A DNA stretch of 64,000 nt from Lomentospora prolificans (Eukaryota; Ascomycota; Sordariomycetes; Microascales; Microascaceae). Within the stretch, counting starts at the first letter, position 1, and every line of letters begins with the position of its first letter. Of the stretch, positions 1 to 12,599 are shown piece after piece. The translations under genes were made by a program, and so were the position numbers. The notes below the pieces were generated by a model that saw nothing but the letters and a program-made list of their open reading frames with translations, was not told the DNA's origin and did no database searches. Location of the stretch: positions 3,472,001 through 3,536,000 of the forward strand of contig JARFXM010000009.1 in NCBI GenBank assembly GCA_029532625.1, written 5' to 3'.

Positions 1-1487
1 GATTCCGTTGGGGTCTTTGCTCGGCTACCCATGGGCGTTCCAGTTCTCGAAGGCTTGTTATCGTAGTGGGAGCGCCTATAACTTGGCGAGTGTAGACCAG
101 AAGTCGGCCGACCCATATCCGCGGATGTGCTGTTCAACCTCCGGCTTGATCCTGGTCGTTTGCCATTCGGCGAGGTAGGCCGGCGGCGACTATCCGGAGA
201 GGCAGACGGCGTGGAAAGACCACCGCCATCTTGAGAATGGGAAAGTAGCGTCAACGTGGAGTGTGTTGGGAGCTCACTGCCATGGCGCGTATTCTCGCTT
301 CGATACCAGTCGGTCGGCGAGTCCGGGATGGCGTCACCCGAGTTGGAAAAGGCCCGTTGCCGTGCATCCACATCGACATCCGAGGGGTGCCGCGGAAGGG
401 CTTCTTCTATGCCGTAACCTAACGCAAGCGTGTCGCGTTGCTCCGGGAGGATCTCACCGAATAATATGGGCTGTGATGTGTGAGAAGGATTTCGCGAGTG
501 CGAGACGGCAGATGAGGATGACGAGCCAGACGTGTGCTCGCGGGAAGCTTGTGTTATGGATTTCGTGTGTCCAGACTTAGAGGAGGAGCTGGACTTGGGT
601 TTGTTTATCCTGTTGGCAAACGATTGTCCGTTGTTCACCTGAGAGAATTTGGGGCCGCCTGACCGGCCGGCGTCTGTCGTTGACGATTGGGTGCGCCCAA
701 CAATCGACTTGGAGGAGCTGTTTGAGGACTGGCTGCTACCGGCGGGTCCTCCCGTTGGTGTCGTTGCCCTGCTCCTGGATGAGTATGTCGGGCGATGAAT
801 CAGAGAGGAGCGAGCAGGAGGCCTTGGAATCATAGATGCGGAACCGCCCTGATCAAACTTTTTCCTAAGATCCTTGACACTGGTTTGGCCTGCTGAACCA
901 GCCTTGGTGACGGTGGCTGGAGAACGATCGTTTCCTAGCGGCGCAGAGACGGAGCGTAAATTTTGGCGAAGCGGTGCGCGAGAGCTGCTGGTGGTGGGGG
1001 CATGTTGAGAGGACGCGTGGCTAGGATTTGAGGGAGAGGACGAGTTCTCCCCTCTGGATGAGGCTGTCGTCGCCATTGGGATGTCGTCTTCGCAGGCAAC
1101 TAGTGCACTAGTATCCGCACCTTGATAACTCCGGTAGAAATCATGTGGATCTATAGAATTCACGGCTCGATTATTGGCGGTGACCGCGCTCGAATTGGCA
1201 TCGGCGTACCTGCGGCCGGGTGAAGAGATGTGGGCAGGTTGGGCAGTGTTGGAAGGGGGCGATCGTGGATGGGGTAGAAAGGTCGGATCGGGATAGGACG
1301 AGCGAAACTGAGGGTCGTCAGTTAGGCCCTGGTGTTGGAGGTGCCGGAAAGAAGAATCGGCGTAAGCGTGCGGCGGTTGTTGGTGGTAATGTTGCTGGAG
1401 TTGGGATGACCGACGATGCTGGGAGAGGGGATCGTTGACAGTCGATGACACCAATCGATAGTCCTCTTCTCGAATTTCAGCCTCCAT
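1..1487 (-). CDS. Ser-rich, probably disordered protein, N-terminal part only (runs off the left edge)
   Basis: An uninterrupted minus-strand frame starts at an ATG at 1487 (MEAEIREEDYRLVSS) and stays open for 495 codons to base 1, so the C-terminal part lies outside the window. The protein begins with a Gln/His-rich stretch, followed by long Ser/Thr/Pro/Arg-rich sequence typical of disordered fungal scaffold or signalling proteins. Better-defined patches are SVKDLRKKFDQ (near residue 220), ILFGEILPEQRD (near residue 360) and DSPTDWYR. No folded domain is visible in this part. I do not recognise the family. Such leaders occur in large fungal multidomain proteins such as Rho exchange factors, but that is only a guess. 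Confidence is high that it is coding, because 495 codons stay open with fungal-like codon use, and low for function. Confidence 0.8.
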   Translation of the reverse strand, partial: MEAEIREEDYRLVSSTVNDPLSQHRRSSQLQQHYHQQPPHAYADSSFRHLQHQGLTDDPQFRSSYPDPTFLPHPRSPPSNTAQPAHISSPGRRYADANSSAVTANNRAVNSIDPHDFYRSYQGADTSALVACEDDIPMATTASSRGENSSSPSNPSHASSQHAPTTSSSRAPLRQNLRSVSAPLGNDRSPATVTKAGSAGQTSVKDLRKKFDQGGSASMIPRPPARSSLIHRPTYSSRSRATTPTGGPAGSSQSSNSSSKSIVGRTQSSTTDAGRSGGPKFSQVNNGQSFANRINKPKSSSSSKSGHTKSITQASREHTSGSSSSSAVSHSRNPSHTSQPILFGEILPEQRDTLALGYGIEEALPRHPSDVDVDARQRAFSNSGDAIPDSPTDWYRSENTRHGSELPTHSTLTLLSHSQDGGGLSTPSASPDSRRRPTSPNGKRPGSSRRLNSTSADMGRPTSGLHSPSYRRSHYDNKPSRTGTPMGSRAKTPTE

Positions 1488-4399
1488 TGTGACCCTGACA
1501 TCCGTTAGGCAGGCTTGCGGGATGGGGGCATTAGGAGTTGAAGGACCATGCAAGCGGCGGGGGCCTGTTTAGGCGTGGGATCATTGATGAGCTGGCCTTG
1601 GATGTGAGTGGATGGGCACAAATGGATGAGGTTTCTTGCAGAGCGAACGACGTTGGCAAATGGGCGTTGGTTGAGCTGAGCAAGGTCGTAGCCTATTATT
1701 TCGGGGCTCTCACACTGGTTGGTGTTTCTTGTCTCGCAACGCCACACAAGCTGGAATCGCACGAATTGGATGGACGCGAGAGCCTGGGCGACTCTGAGGA
1801 GTACAAGGTGGAGGTACCATTTTTTTGGGGGGGGGGGAGACTAGGTTCGTACCCCCTTCGTCCTGGTGTCCCTCTGCCCTCAATCCCAGGGCTCTCATTG
1901 AACCTCCCGCTGGCCTCATAAATTCTGGGTACATTGACCCGTTAATAGCCCTTGCTGCTAATACTACCATGATAGACTAAAGGTACCGCCGTACAAGTAG
2001 TCCATGAGGAATCCGCTAAAGAGGCCTAGGGTAGCATCCGGCGGAGATCTCAAAAAATACGACTCCAGAGATGGCACAATTACTTTGTAGGTAGAGATAT
2101 CTAATGAGCATGTCTCTACCAAGGTACTCAGGTACTTCTGAAGCCTTCCGAGATTTATGAGTGTAGAAGATGCTGCCACAGCACCGCCAGAGCAGGCCAA
2201 CTCGTCGTACCAACATAAAATCGACCTGTACCTGTACCACCAGACGCATCAATCAGTTGACTCCATCCAGGGGATCAGTGCCTTCTAATCAGTGGGGCCA
2301 GGCCGAGACGGACCACCCACACAACCTTCACACTCTTCCAAGTGGTGCAGGGACGGAAGTACTTGCTGGCTACTCTGAGCCTGAACCTGATCCTACTGAT
2401 CTGACGCCAGCAACTTATCGCTGGCCAGCAGCTCTGCGGCACTGGCACTGGAGGAAGGTCGCTGTCGCAACACTTGAACTCCTCTTTTGCAGGGCAATAT
2501 TTATATATCTGGAATTTTAGAATCTGGTCGTCTCGGTTCTAGGGCCTCGCCCAACCATTAGCTAACGCACGGCAGCTGGTTACCGCACCATCAATGGTGG
2601 AGAAGGAGATTCGGCGCAATCAAGGCTTGGAGGGGGGAAGCCAATCTTGGTGATTAAGGAGTTCCAATTGCACCGACCACCAGCACACTCAAAGGCAAAA
2701 AAAGAAAAATGGAAGAAAAATGTGCTTTGTCAGTGTTACTCTTTCACTCTTCATGTTCTACGAAGTAGAATCGTCATCCACGTTCACGACAGGGATTATG
2801 TCCTTTGAGAGCAACCATGATAGGATGAATATATCCGTCGAAGAAGCAAATGAACCCATAGAGAATCTCCTCTTAATCTAGCCTCAGCCTCTCAAGAGTT
2901 TATAATATAGGTAAAATTGAGGAAGGAAAAAAGAAAAGAATATAACTATATCCAGGTACACAACACTCTCGAAACCGCCCCATGGTGCAGCCCCACACAC
3001 ATCCTCTCTAATATTTATCTTAATTAATCCCCTGGATTCTGACGACCTTGTAGGTTGACGAGAAACGACAATATATGAAATAAAACTTCTTGTAGGCGCG
3101 CATGTTTGCGTGTGTATTGAGGTGTGTGGGACGCATCCCAGGCCATGAAAGTGGTGGCAGCCAATTGCCGGGTGCAACTTCGTTCTTTTCGAGGGAGCGG
3201 CATCTCGGTCTTACGGTGGTCGGGCCGGAGCCTGAAACTTGCCACGATGATACACCGCACGAGGCTTTCTTTGCAGATTCTATGCTGATAACCCGAATAG
3301 TCTAATAGTCCACGCCGTCCTTGATCTGGTATGCTCGTCCATACAGAGCCTGGCAATAGCATGAACTGTGGATCACTTATTGGAGACTAGGCGTGATACC
3401 TGGCCGTACTCTCAAATAAGTCTGGACGAAGCCAGATACTAGGTCAAACCAGGAAATATATCAATGGCTCGGATGCGTATACCCGCCGGTGCTGGTGGGT
3501 TCGTTCCTTCTGCATATTGACCTGAAGCTGCGAGAGATCCCGCCAGACCATTCGTCGAGCCTGTCTGATACCAAAAGATGACGTTGGGCGGGTTCTGATT
3601 CTGAAGCTAACAGCGGCTGCCCCTGCCAATTTTTTTCCCACCCTTGGTGCCTATTGTAAGGGAGCTCAAGCGGGAAGGGAAACTCTGCCCGGCGATATTT
3701 TTAGAGAGACGATCTGCCCACCATCTGGAATTTCGAAAGGGCGATAATCCCAAATTGTCTGGCAATTGTTGTCTGTTCCCGAACGTCGAGTTGGGAGTTG
3801 GATTAAGCTCGGACTGTTCCCTCAAGATCGTCCAGGGGCACAAAGTCAATCGATGCTGATCTAATCCACTGTTGGTTCAATGACATACCCTGTAATAGAC
3901 ATATTTGTACCGAGGTACTGTCCAATTCAATGTTGACTGGCGTCCACGAGCCAGCTGTTGTACCACTCCATGCCCGTGGCCGGGTACCGCGTCAATTGGT
4001 GTCTGGTGTAACCCACTTGCAACACTGTCAAACGACCCTCAAGTTTCACGCGACTTGACGTGACTCGACAGTTGAACAGGCCGAAATCTATATCAACCTC
4101 CCTCCACATCATCGCTTCCATCGCCCCTTTTTGCCGATCGAAGGGACCGCCTCTTCGATCACGATGACGCTCTCGAGCGGTCCGCTCTATGACTACGGCT
4201 AAACACATCCCGACCAGACAGTACGTTGGCCATACCATCTCCTTGCCGTTTGTTAGGCTAGGCTCGGTTCAGCCGTTGCCATTGATGGTTTCTTTGCACC
4301 TCCCGCCATTGTCAACCATCATCTGCTACGTCGTGCCTCACAAGGGAGGGGGGGGAGTCTCTATCCAAGTCCTGTCCAACGGTTCTACTCATAACAACC
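1488..4399. other. Intergenic region between the divergent left-edge gene and TERT
   Basis: About 2.9 kb without a supportable gene. All frames are short and overlap on both strands. It must hold the promoters and 5' leaders of both flanking genes, which are divergent. A T7G11 homopolymer lies at 1820-1837. The TERT start context (acaaccATGG) is favourable. I see no clear regulatory motif otherwise. Confidence 0.6.
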
Positions 4400-7300
4400 A
4401 TGGCGCAACCGAGAAGTTCCAAAAGAGCCCGTAAAGAGGTAGACCAGATCCCGAAGCCAAAACGCCTGCGCACGAGTGGTAATTCTCCACCCACGAGTCG
4501 TGACATGCTGAGTCGGTATTATCCAACTGTTGTCACGCTTCGAGAGTACCTCTTATCTAGACTTCCTCCCACATCGCGTATGCGGAAGAAGAAGCTCGCA
4601 CGCCTTGGTACTACTATTGGCGTCCTCAACGAAGTCGAAACCACAGTGTGTCACTTCTTAGATACGACACTAGTCGGCGTCACCGAGAAGCCATATGATC
4701 AGTCGGAAGAACGATGGCAAGAATGGGTGACTTTTTCCCAAAAGAACGATGACTCCCATGTGTCTTTGACTGGTGACGCGGCTTTCTCTCAGTCAGAGGT
4801 AAGGCAAGCTCGCCTTTTATGCGATGCGAATCTTTGATAACTAATGGAATGGCCCTTCCCTTCAACAGCTTGTTGACTTCACTATATGGCTACTCTTTTC
4901 GCGAGAGAAGAAAGCAATGGGAAGACCCAAGCACATTCTCTGCGATGGCTTTCGCAGATCCACAGGCCTCAACACCAGAAGGCAACAAGAGCATGCAGAC
5001 AATAGGCACTCTATCCCTGGCCTCCTCTCCACGTTTCCAAACCATCATGTTGAAGCACTTAAAAAGTCTCCCTGGCCGCAATTACTGGCCATCCTTGGCC
5101 AGGCTGGAGAGCGTATCATGATCGATCTCTTGGTGGATTGCGCCGTCTACGTTGCTCTTGAGCCTGGAGTTGGTAATATGTGGCAACTAAGTGGTATGTT
5201 ATCCTCGAGGATCCCTTCCACCTATAATGGAGGCTCAAATTTTCAAGGAATCCCGCTATCCGAGCTAGACCCCCGAATTCAAACCGGCCGCCCCAAGGTC
5301 GTTGTCGATGCAGATTCGTCCCGCGGGCCCAAGAGTCCGGCTGTGAGACCGCTAGGAGAGATCACCTTTGTCAGGAGTCGAATTCTCTATGCGGGAGCCG
5401 GCCTGACTGCCAAAGGCAGTGTTCACACGGGTTTGCGGCACATCCGTATGTTTTAACACGCATCGCCCAATGCCCTATTTATCCTTCCTAACGAGTCCAA
5501 ACAGATATTCTCAACCGCGCCCCGTACAAGGCTAAACATGCTACTGGGGAAGATGATGCTATCAGCTGTCATAACCGAGAATCTGAAGAAAACACGCTCC
5601 GGGTCATGGCATACATTTTCCCCCGACAATTCGGTCTTCACAATGTCTTCACTTCACATGTCGACCGCAAGAAGACTGCGCAGAAGTTTCAAGACTACAC
5701 TCTCCGAGAAGATGAGATCGCCAGTACCTTTCGTCATGTGGATAGGGATGGCCGGTCAACGGTATGGATCCGGTTACCGAAAAGACTCAGGGGACGGCCT
5801 AAAGAACTAGTACAGCGTCTCCAGGTTCTCCATTCCCGTTGCTCATATAGCCAACTCCTCGATCACTACTGCCCCAACCCTCTTACTAGTTCTCAGAAGC
5901 ACGCGATAGGCTCACAACAACCTAAAAGCAGCTCTACAATGAGAGGATTTACCTCACATGGGCCCACCGATACAGGACAGAAGTCAGCCGAGAGTTCGGT
6001 GAAGGTGGACTCTCAACGCAAAAACGAAAAAGTTAAGGGACTGTCACCGATACCTCCGCTCGACTTGGGAGGCAAGTCCGTTGTCGATTTTGCTACCCCA
6101 CCTTCGCAGGTCTCAGCATTCTGCCGAAGTGTACTTTCGAGGCTCATTCCCAACGAGTTTTGGGGCGTAGGTCCTACCTTGAAACATAACAAGGAGCTCG
6201 TGTTACGACATGTCGACCGCTTTGTACGTCTCCGAAGGTTTGAGACCATGTCACTCCACGACATATTTCAAGGTATCAAGGTAAGGCCCATTTCTCCCTC
6301 ACTCGCTGCTCAATGATATCTAACCTTACCCTGTATCTAGTTAGCCCACATTGAGTGGCTTGCACCGCCCCATCTGAGAAACTCGAAGATGATCAATACG
6401 GATAGACTCAAGCGCGGAGAGATTTTTCTCGAGTTTTTGTATTACATTTTCGACTCAATCTTGATCCCTCTGATTAGATCAAACTTCTACGTAACGGACT
6501 CAGGAAAGCACAAGTATCGACTATTTTACTTCCGGCATGACGTCTGGCGACGCATAGCCGAGCCCGCAACTACCGCTCTGAAATGCCAACTTTTGGAGGA
6601 AATGAAGACTAGGGATGCGAAAGCTATTCTCAATTCACGAGCACTTGGGGCCAGTCAGCTAAGACTCCTTCCCAAGGATTCCGCTCTGCGACCGATCATG
6701 AACCTTCGAAGGAGAGAGTATCTTAAAGAACGCCAGATATTGCTGCCCAGCATCAACACTATTCTCGCTCCCGTGCACAACATGATCATATTAGAAAAGG
6801 ACCAGAACCCTTCGCGGCTAGGATCGTCGCTGTTCTCTGTGGCCGATTTGTATACACGCCTCAAGTCCTTCTCTTCGAAATGGTCACATACGTGGCCGCG
6901 CAAAAGGCTTTACTTTGCCAAGCTTGACGTCCAGGCGGCCTTCGACACTATGCCTCAAGCCGCCGTGATCCAGTTGATGAAGACGATCCCGTCAGACATG
7001 CAGTACCTCATCTCTAAATATGTCGAAATTAAACCTGGAGACGAGACGCAAAGCAAGGCAGGCGTGACCCTCATCAAGCCGACTAAACGCTGGGTTTCCC
7101 TAGCGGCCACAACTAAGGACCAGACTCGTTTTGCTGAGCGCCTGGAGTCGAAATTGGCGCCAAAAACGAGGAACACCATCTTCGTCGACAATTCGATGAA
7201 GCGCGTGTATAATACCAAGGCACTCATGGCCCTCCTCACCGACCACGTCCAGGGTAACATCGTGAAGATAGGCAAGAAGTACTACCGCCAAAAGTGTGGT

Positions 7301-8197
7301 GTCCCGCAGGGGTCCGTTCTTTCGACGGCCTTTTGCAACTATTTCTATGCGGACCTCGAGCGTCGACACCTAGCCTTCCTGACGGACGATGACGGCACAT
7401 TGCTACTCAGGCTCATTGACGATTTCCTCCTGATCACCACGGACAAGCTCAAGGCTGAACGCTTCGTGAGAACCATGCACGCCGGCCTCCCCGACTATGG
7501 CGTGACGGTCAACCCCACCAAGAGCCTAGTCAACTTCCGCATCGACATCGGCTCGAGCCCTCTGCCGCAATGGGACCCGTCTTCCTCTGCCGGGTTTCCC
7601 TACTGCGGCACCCTCATCCACCCCTCCACCCTCGCCATCTCCAAGAACCGCTCCGTGAACCCGCGGCAGGGCATATCCGCCTCCACCGCTCCCCCAACCC
7701 TCTCCGACTCCCTCACCGTAGAATCGTCCCGTCGCCCCGGCCACAACTTTAGGCGCAAGACCCTCAACGCCTTCCGGCTCCAGTCACACATGATGTTTTA
7801 CGACACAGCTCACAACCCAATCTCCCTTTCGCGCTCCAATCTGTCGGCCGCCATGACCGAGACGGCTCGCAAGGCCTGCACATACATCCGGTGGTTGCCA
7901 CGTGAGAAGCGGCCCCGGGAAAGTGTCTTCATCCAGACAATCGACAAACTTGTTAGTGTAGCGCACGGCCTCCTGACGTCAAGGGCAAGAAAATCGAGGC
8001 TCCCGGGTTACGAATGCGCCATTTCGAGGGTGCAGGTCCAAGTGGCCACTCTGGCCGCGTTTGGAGACGTTGTGAGGACGAAGCAACCTGGGTACACAAG
8101 TGTTCTCAGTTGGATCGAGCAACAGATGGGAAAGCTCGAATCGGGCAAACAGCTCAAGCGAAGGCTTATTCTTGGAGCTAGAAATAATGAGCTATGA
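4400..8197 (+). CDS. tert: Telomerase reverse transcriptase (catalytic subunit)
   Basis: Five exons: 4400-4798, 4869-5193, 5248-5445, 5505-6280 and 6341-8197, giving 1184 residues; all introns (70, 54, 59 and 60 nt) have GT..AG ends and the frame closes exactly. TERT adds telomeric repeats to chromosome ends using an RNA template, in the nucleus. The telomerase-specific RNA-binding region shows FPNHHVEALKKSPWPQLL, followed by GERIMIDLLVDC and WQLSGIPLSELD, and GLRHIHILNRAPY. Motif T is RLFYFRHDVW. Reverse-transcriptase motifs are LRLLPKDSALRPIMNL (1 and 2), KLDVQAAFDTM (A, Asp762), KCGVPQGSVLS (B'), LLRLIDDFLLI (C, Asp926/Asp927), GVTVNPTKS (D) and FPYCGTLI (E). All three catalytic aspartates are present, and the length suits filamentous-fungal TERTs. 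Its stop lies only 175 bp from the stop of the convergent acyltransferase gene. The 54-nt second intron is a multiple of three, so retention would keep the frame open. Confidence 0.96.
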
Positions 8198-8372
8198 AAC
8201 CGAGTGGGACTTTTTACCTTGGTTCCCTTCTTTTCTAAAGCGTACATGTAATACTAGTCTTATTCTAAGTCTATGAGGCGTCTATCGTCTAAACCATAAG
8301 AAGATCTGCGGAGCTAAGAATACTCTCTTAACACCATGCTCCTCCTCGATCCTCAGCTGTGAGTCACTTGCT

Positions 8373-10091
8373 CTAGGCGCCCAGGGCAAGACCAGTTTCC
8401 CACCATCGTTTTCCCCAGTACCACTTCACCATATAATCATCCCACCTCCACCATGATTCGCCGTCCGCTCCAAGCCCGAGGCCCTTGAATATAGATACCG
8501 GTACAGGTTCAAACAGCCACAATCCAGCCGTGCCGAAGTCATAGGCCAAGGGCCAACATGTTGCCCAAAGCCACCACGCGACAAAAACTCCGTTCCCACA
8601 TCGACGCACTGATTTCGGGAAGTTTACAGATAATGGTTCGAGCTGGCGGCAAATCACCTGCTGAACAAATATACCGAGGGCAGATAAAGAAAAAAATAGA
8701 GGTGCACGGTAGAGCTTCGTTGGTGGGACTGTGGTGTAGGAGCCGCAGGCGTGCAGCAGGCCCGAGTTCAGAAAAGCAGAAATGACCCCAAGCAGCTTCG
8801 TGGTTTCGGATCGCGGCGGGAGATAGCCCTCCGTTACCATCCAAGAGACCGGGGCTGTAAAAGGCACACGGAACGTCTGATGCCACCAGCCGCCCCAGAA
8901 GCCAGCAAGCCCCCGGTCCAGGATGGTCCACGGAGATCCAAATATGGACGAATGTTGCCAAACTTCCCTCCGGATCGGATAAAAGTAGCCCCCAACAAAG
9001 TACTGTAAGATATCAAGGTAGCTCAGAACGAGCAAGACAACTTGGTAAACAGAGAGAAGAAACAAAAGGCTCCGACCTACGTCGAGAAGCGAGTTGGGAA
9101 TCGACTGAAGTAAAGGCGGCAAAGGTAGAGTGTTCGGGCCGATGATAAAGAACGGATCCATTGTCATATAGGTGCTCATAGCATCGAGTAGAAGATATGA
9201 TAAAGCTGAAGATTTAAGCCGTCCGTAAAGGTAAGCCTTGGCGGTATCGTAGCGGGTACAACCAGCCTGGGTAGTCTTGGGGATATCCTCAAGCCTCACC
9301 CTCTCATATTGCTCCTGAAATGTTGGCCGCGGGGGGTGAGGGACCGTTGAGATTGCCCAGCTCCAGCCTAGGAAATGAAAATATTAGCAGGTGGGTATAT
9401 CGCACAAGCAAGCTAGTTGCCATTTACCTTCGCCGCGAAAAGTGGTCATTAGGTCAGTAGCCCAGTTAAAGCGGTGACGGAACGTAGCGTGCTTGGGGAA
9501 GGGCTCCCAATAATACGTATATCCCTTCTCTGCTTGGACAACACTAGCATTCGGCAGCGGCTTCTGGGAAATCTCTTGTCCCGCACGGTTCGACTGCGGC
9601 TTCGTATGGCCTTTTTTCTGGGGACCAGGTTCTTGATCTTGATTGGGCTTCTCGCTTTCCTTCATCGGCATAGAACCAGCTTTAACTTTTACGATGCGTG
9701 CGGCGTCAAACTGGGGTCGCGTCCACACAAGCATGGCAAGGCAATTCATGATCCCCCAATAGGCGTAAAGCCCCGAGCCATAGGCTATCGCGGGATTGGA
9801 ACCGGAAGTCCGGATGATCAATTGAATATTGAAGGATACAATCAGGGCGGCCACAGCGAAGCGGGCGCGATAGAGCCAAGGACGGTCCGTGTGAGGAATA
9901 GCCAAGTATAGGGCGGGTATAAAGAAGGTGCCGAGTAGACAGTAAGGCAGTATTAAAGGTTGAGCGGTGCCTTTTGTGACGGCAGCTCGAAAGGAAGCTG
10001 AACGTGCTGTCTGGATAGCCCTTCCGAGATTCGCGACCGGCAGCGACATATTGACCATAGTGAAAACATCAGTCGCGTGTAGAGCCATCAT
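8373..10091 (-). CDS. Wax-synthase-like membrane O-acyltransferase (MBOAT_2 type)
   Basis: Two exons on the minus strand, 10091-9428 and 9367-8373, with a 60-nt intron (gtaaat..cctag) that joins GEG to WSWAI; predicted length 552 residues. The protein has several hydrophobic membrane segments: near the N-terminus LPYCLLGTFFIPALYLAI, then RFAVAALIVSFNIQLII, and more in exon 2. A Lys/Gln-rich soluble linker lies between about residues 130 and 190. The signature FWGGWWHQTFRVPF (His384) and the later SGLLHACGSY match the wax-synthase domain found in plant wax synthases and many fungal acyltransferases. Such enzymes move an acyl group from acyl-CoA to an alcohol at the ER. The substrate cannot be told from sequence. 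No biosynthetic genes lie next to it, so I see no cluster. It converges on TERT. Confidence 0.85.
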
Positions 10092-12599
10092 TGTACCGTT
10101 TCCATTCCAAAGCTAGGGATAGATAGGCGAAGGTCAAGGCTGAGGCGCGAAGAAGACGAGGTGAGCAAGGGGCTATCGAAATAACGGATATATCATAACC
10201 CCTTAAACTGCTGCTCAAAGCGTCAAACCTATTTCCATGGTAGATTCCCAGCCACCAGTCGTGCTTACGGTGAGGGCACAAAAGATGGCGTCTGCGAATG
10301 AAGAAGACGGCAAAGTGGGGGACAGCTGAGTTGAAGAGATGAAATAAGATTGAATATTGCAATAGCGAAAGAAGATGAAGAGGTTGGAGTCACAAGTCGC
10401 CTTAGAGGTCATTTGAAGAGAAGAGTCGTGCTGCCGAATAATAAGGAAACAACGACGCTGCCACATGTCGCAGGCGCTGGGCAGGAGCAGACGTCATCTG
10501 TTGATGGCTCGCTCCTGTCTGTATTGCATGGTCTTAGCGGCAGGTCCTGTCTACTTGAGCCACCGCCCGAATTGACCACCCAGAGAAGCACCAGGGGTCG
10601 AAGCAAGCCCAAAATGTTTACCAGGTAGCAAGATCAAGCTGGTGGAAGAAATTTATCTTGCTTTTTGCAATCGTCAGGCCCGAAAATGGGATTGGGCCTT
10701 CATTTCCCGGACTCGGCATCGTTACGATTCGGTCCTCATCTTCCTTTTCTCTGTTTTGGTAATATCATAGGCGACAGAGTCATCCGAAAAGGAGGTAGCA
10801 TGGATTTTGATAAAAGAGGAAACAAGAACTTCCTTGGATTATTCGAAAGGAGCAGCCGGGGACTCAGCAGAATAATTTCCGTTATGGAGGGTCGATCCGA
10901 AGGTCAACGGCTTGCGTTGCCGAATCGTAGCCGTCCGCAGCGCTCCCCGGTGTCGACGAGAAGGAGGCGCTGGTTGGCATTTTCGGCCTGAATGGCCAGC
11001 CAGCTGGCTACACATTCAAGGGCCTGGTGACGCACTCGGCCCAAAGGTTACTAGCAGTATGGACGCTCTGTCAATGTGCGGGTTAATCGAAACCCTGGAT
11101 CAATGATTGAGCCTCCATATGCCTGCCAACCAACGTGGCTGGGACTAGCATCCGGTGCCCGTCAAAAGAGCGCACCTGATTTAACGTTTGATATTAGCCC
11201 CTCCCTCGCATCCCATGATCAGTGTAGTGGTCAAGTCCCGAGATGGATCGTGACGACCGCGCTGATGGTTACGCAGGCAGTTTTAGTAGAGCGCAATATT
11301 TCATGGTGCTTCTGATATCACCCGATGCCGCGCGAAGGACCCTAGTCCATACCAAGAGATGCAACGATTCTGGGTGGGATTCAAGATTGTTGACAGTATC
11401 AAGCGTGGAGACCACCGGGATTCGGGGCAGGAGCTCCGACAGTGACAGCTAAGAGCCGTCCACTACATCAAGCAGGTTGTCGATTGATCGATTGGAATTG
11501 CTCCTCGCCGCACAAGCCAGTCGGGTGCACGGCATCTACAGTGGGGATCAAGCTGGCATGATCTGGGATTCGCCCTGATATTGAGCATTCGCCACTCACA
11601 AGGAGACACCCATCCATCGACAGCTGAGCTCTTCTTGGAGTCGAGCACCGATAACGTTTAAACTGATATTCTCGACAGGTAGTCGGAAACAACTCAGCCC
11701 CAGCTGTGTTTGAATAAAGGCCATCCCCGCGTGCGAGGCGTCTTTGCGCAGTCTTTTGCCGTTGTCGTCGCATATATTGATCAATCCGTAATGCTTGTTT
11801 CTCGCCAGCTGCATGTAGTAGTATCAACGAGGAAACCCCCAACCAGACCTGAGAATGAACCTTGTATGGGCTGCCCACCACCAACGACAGGCCACGGATC
11901 ACATCGTGGACAGAAGATACGAGACTTCATGATCGCACAGCAATGGTTCCTGCAAGCCTCTCCACTAGGTTCACACTAGTGTCGCCGCACAACCTGCCAC
12001 TACGAGACACAATTCGCTGCAGTGAGAGCCGGTCGCTGGCTGTGTCCTATTAGGTATTACCCCAGGTACAATTCTAGCCACCGCCCGCAGAAATGTCCTC
12101 TTGTTAGCTCGCCAGGCGACCATTCCGCCGGCTGGCTGGCTGTGCTCCATTGCAAATCGTGTCCCTCCCCCCACCAAAACCCCCAATCTCACTTACGCTG
12201 GCCTCGGTCCTTCACCTTCAGCCTGTGCAGCTGAAATTCTCGTCTTCTCAATTCAACTCCGTCCAGTCAGGACCCCGTCTCAGTTGTCCACTCGTCTTCT
12301 CATCTCTATTTAGTGTGTTTCCATTTTTCAACTTTGGCAATCGTGTGGAAGATTGCGTCGTCTGTGCGTTTCCATTCGTCTCGTTCTGCAAAGTATCGAC
12401 ACAAAGACGAGCCGGCAAGGCGGCGCAAGACATCCCCGTCAGTTGATTGACTCCACGTGGATTCCTGCATCACGCACTCAACCTTCAACTTATCTTTGCC
12501 GAGACTGGTCAAGAGCAGCCTTCTCGTGGGTAACAAAGATCTCTCACAGCCGTCTTCGAGTATTTCACACCTGGTCCCAGGTCATTGAACGCCCTCAAC
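10092..12599. other. Intergenic region between the acyltransferase and CYSTM genes
   Basis: About 2.5 kb between divergent genes with no supportable coding region. The last 400 bp or so before 12600 are pyrimidine-rich (runs of CCTCC, CACC and CTTCTC), as is usual for fungal promoters and 5' leaders; this fits the leader of the small Cys-rich gene. Nothing else is recognisable. Confidence 0.55.
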
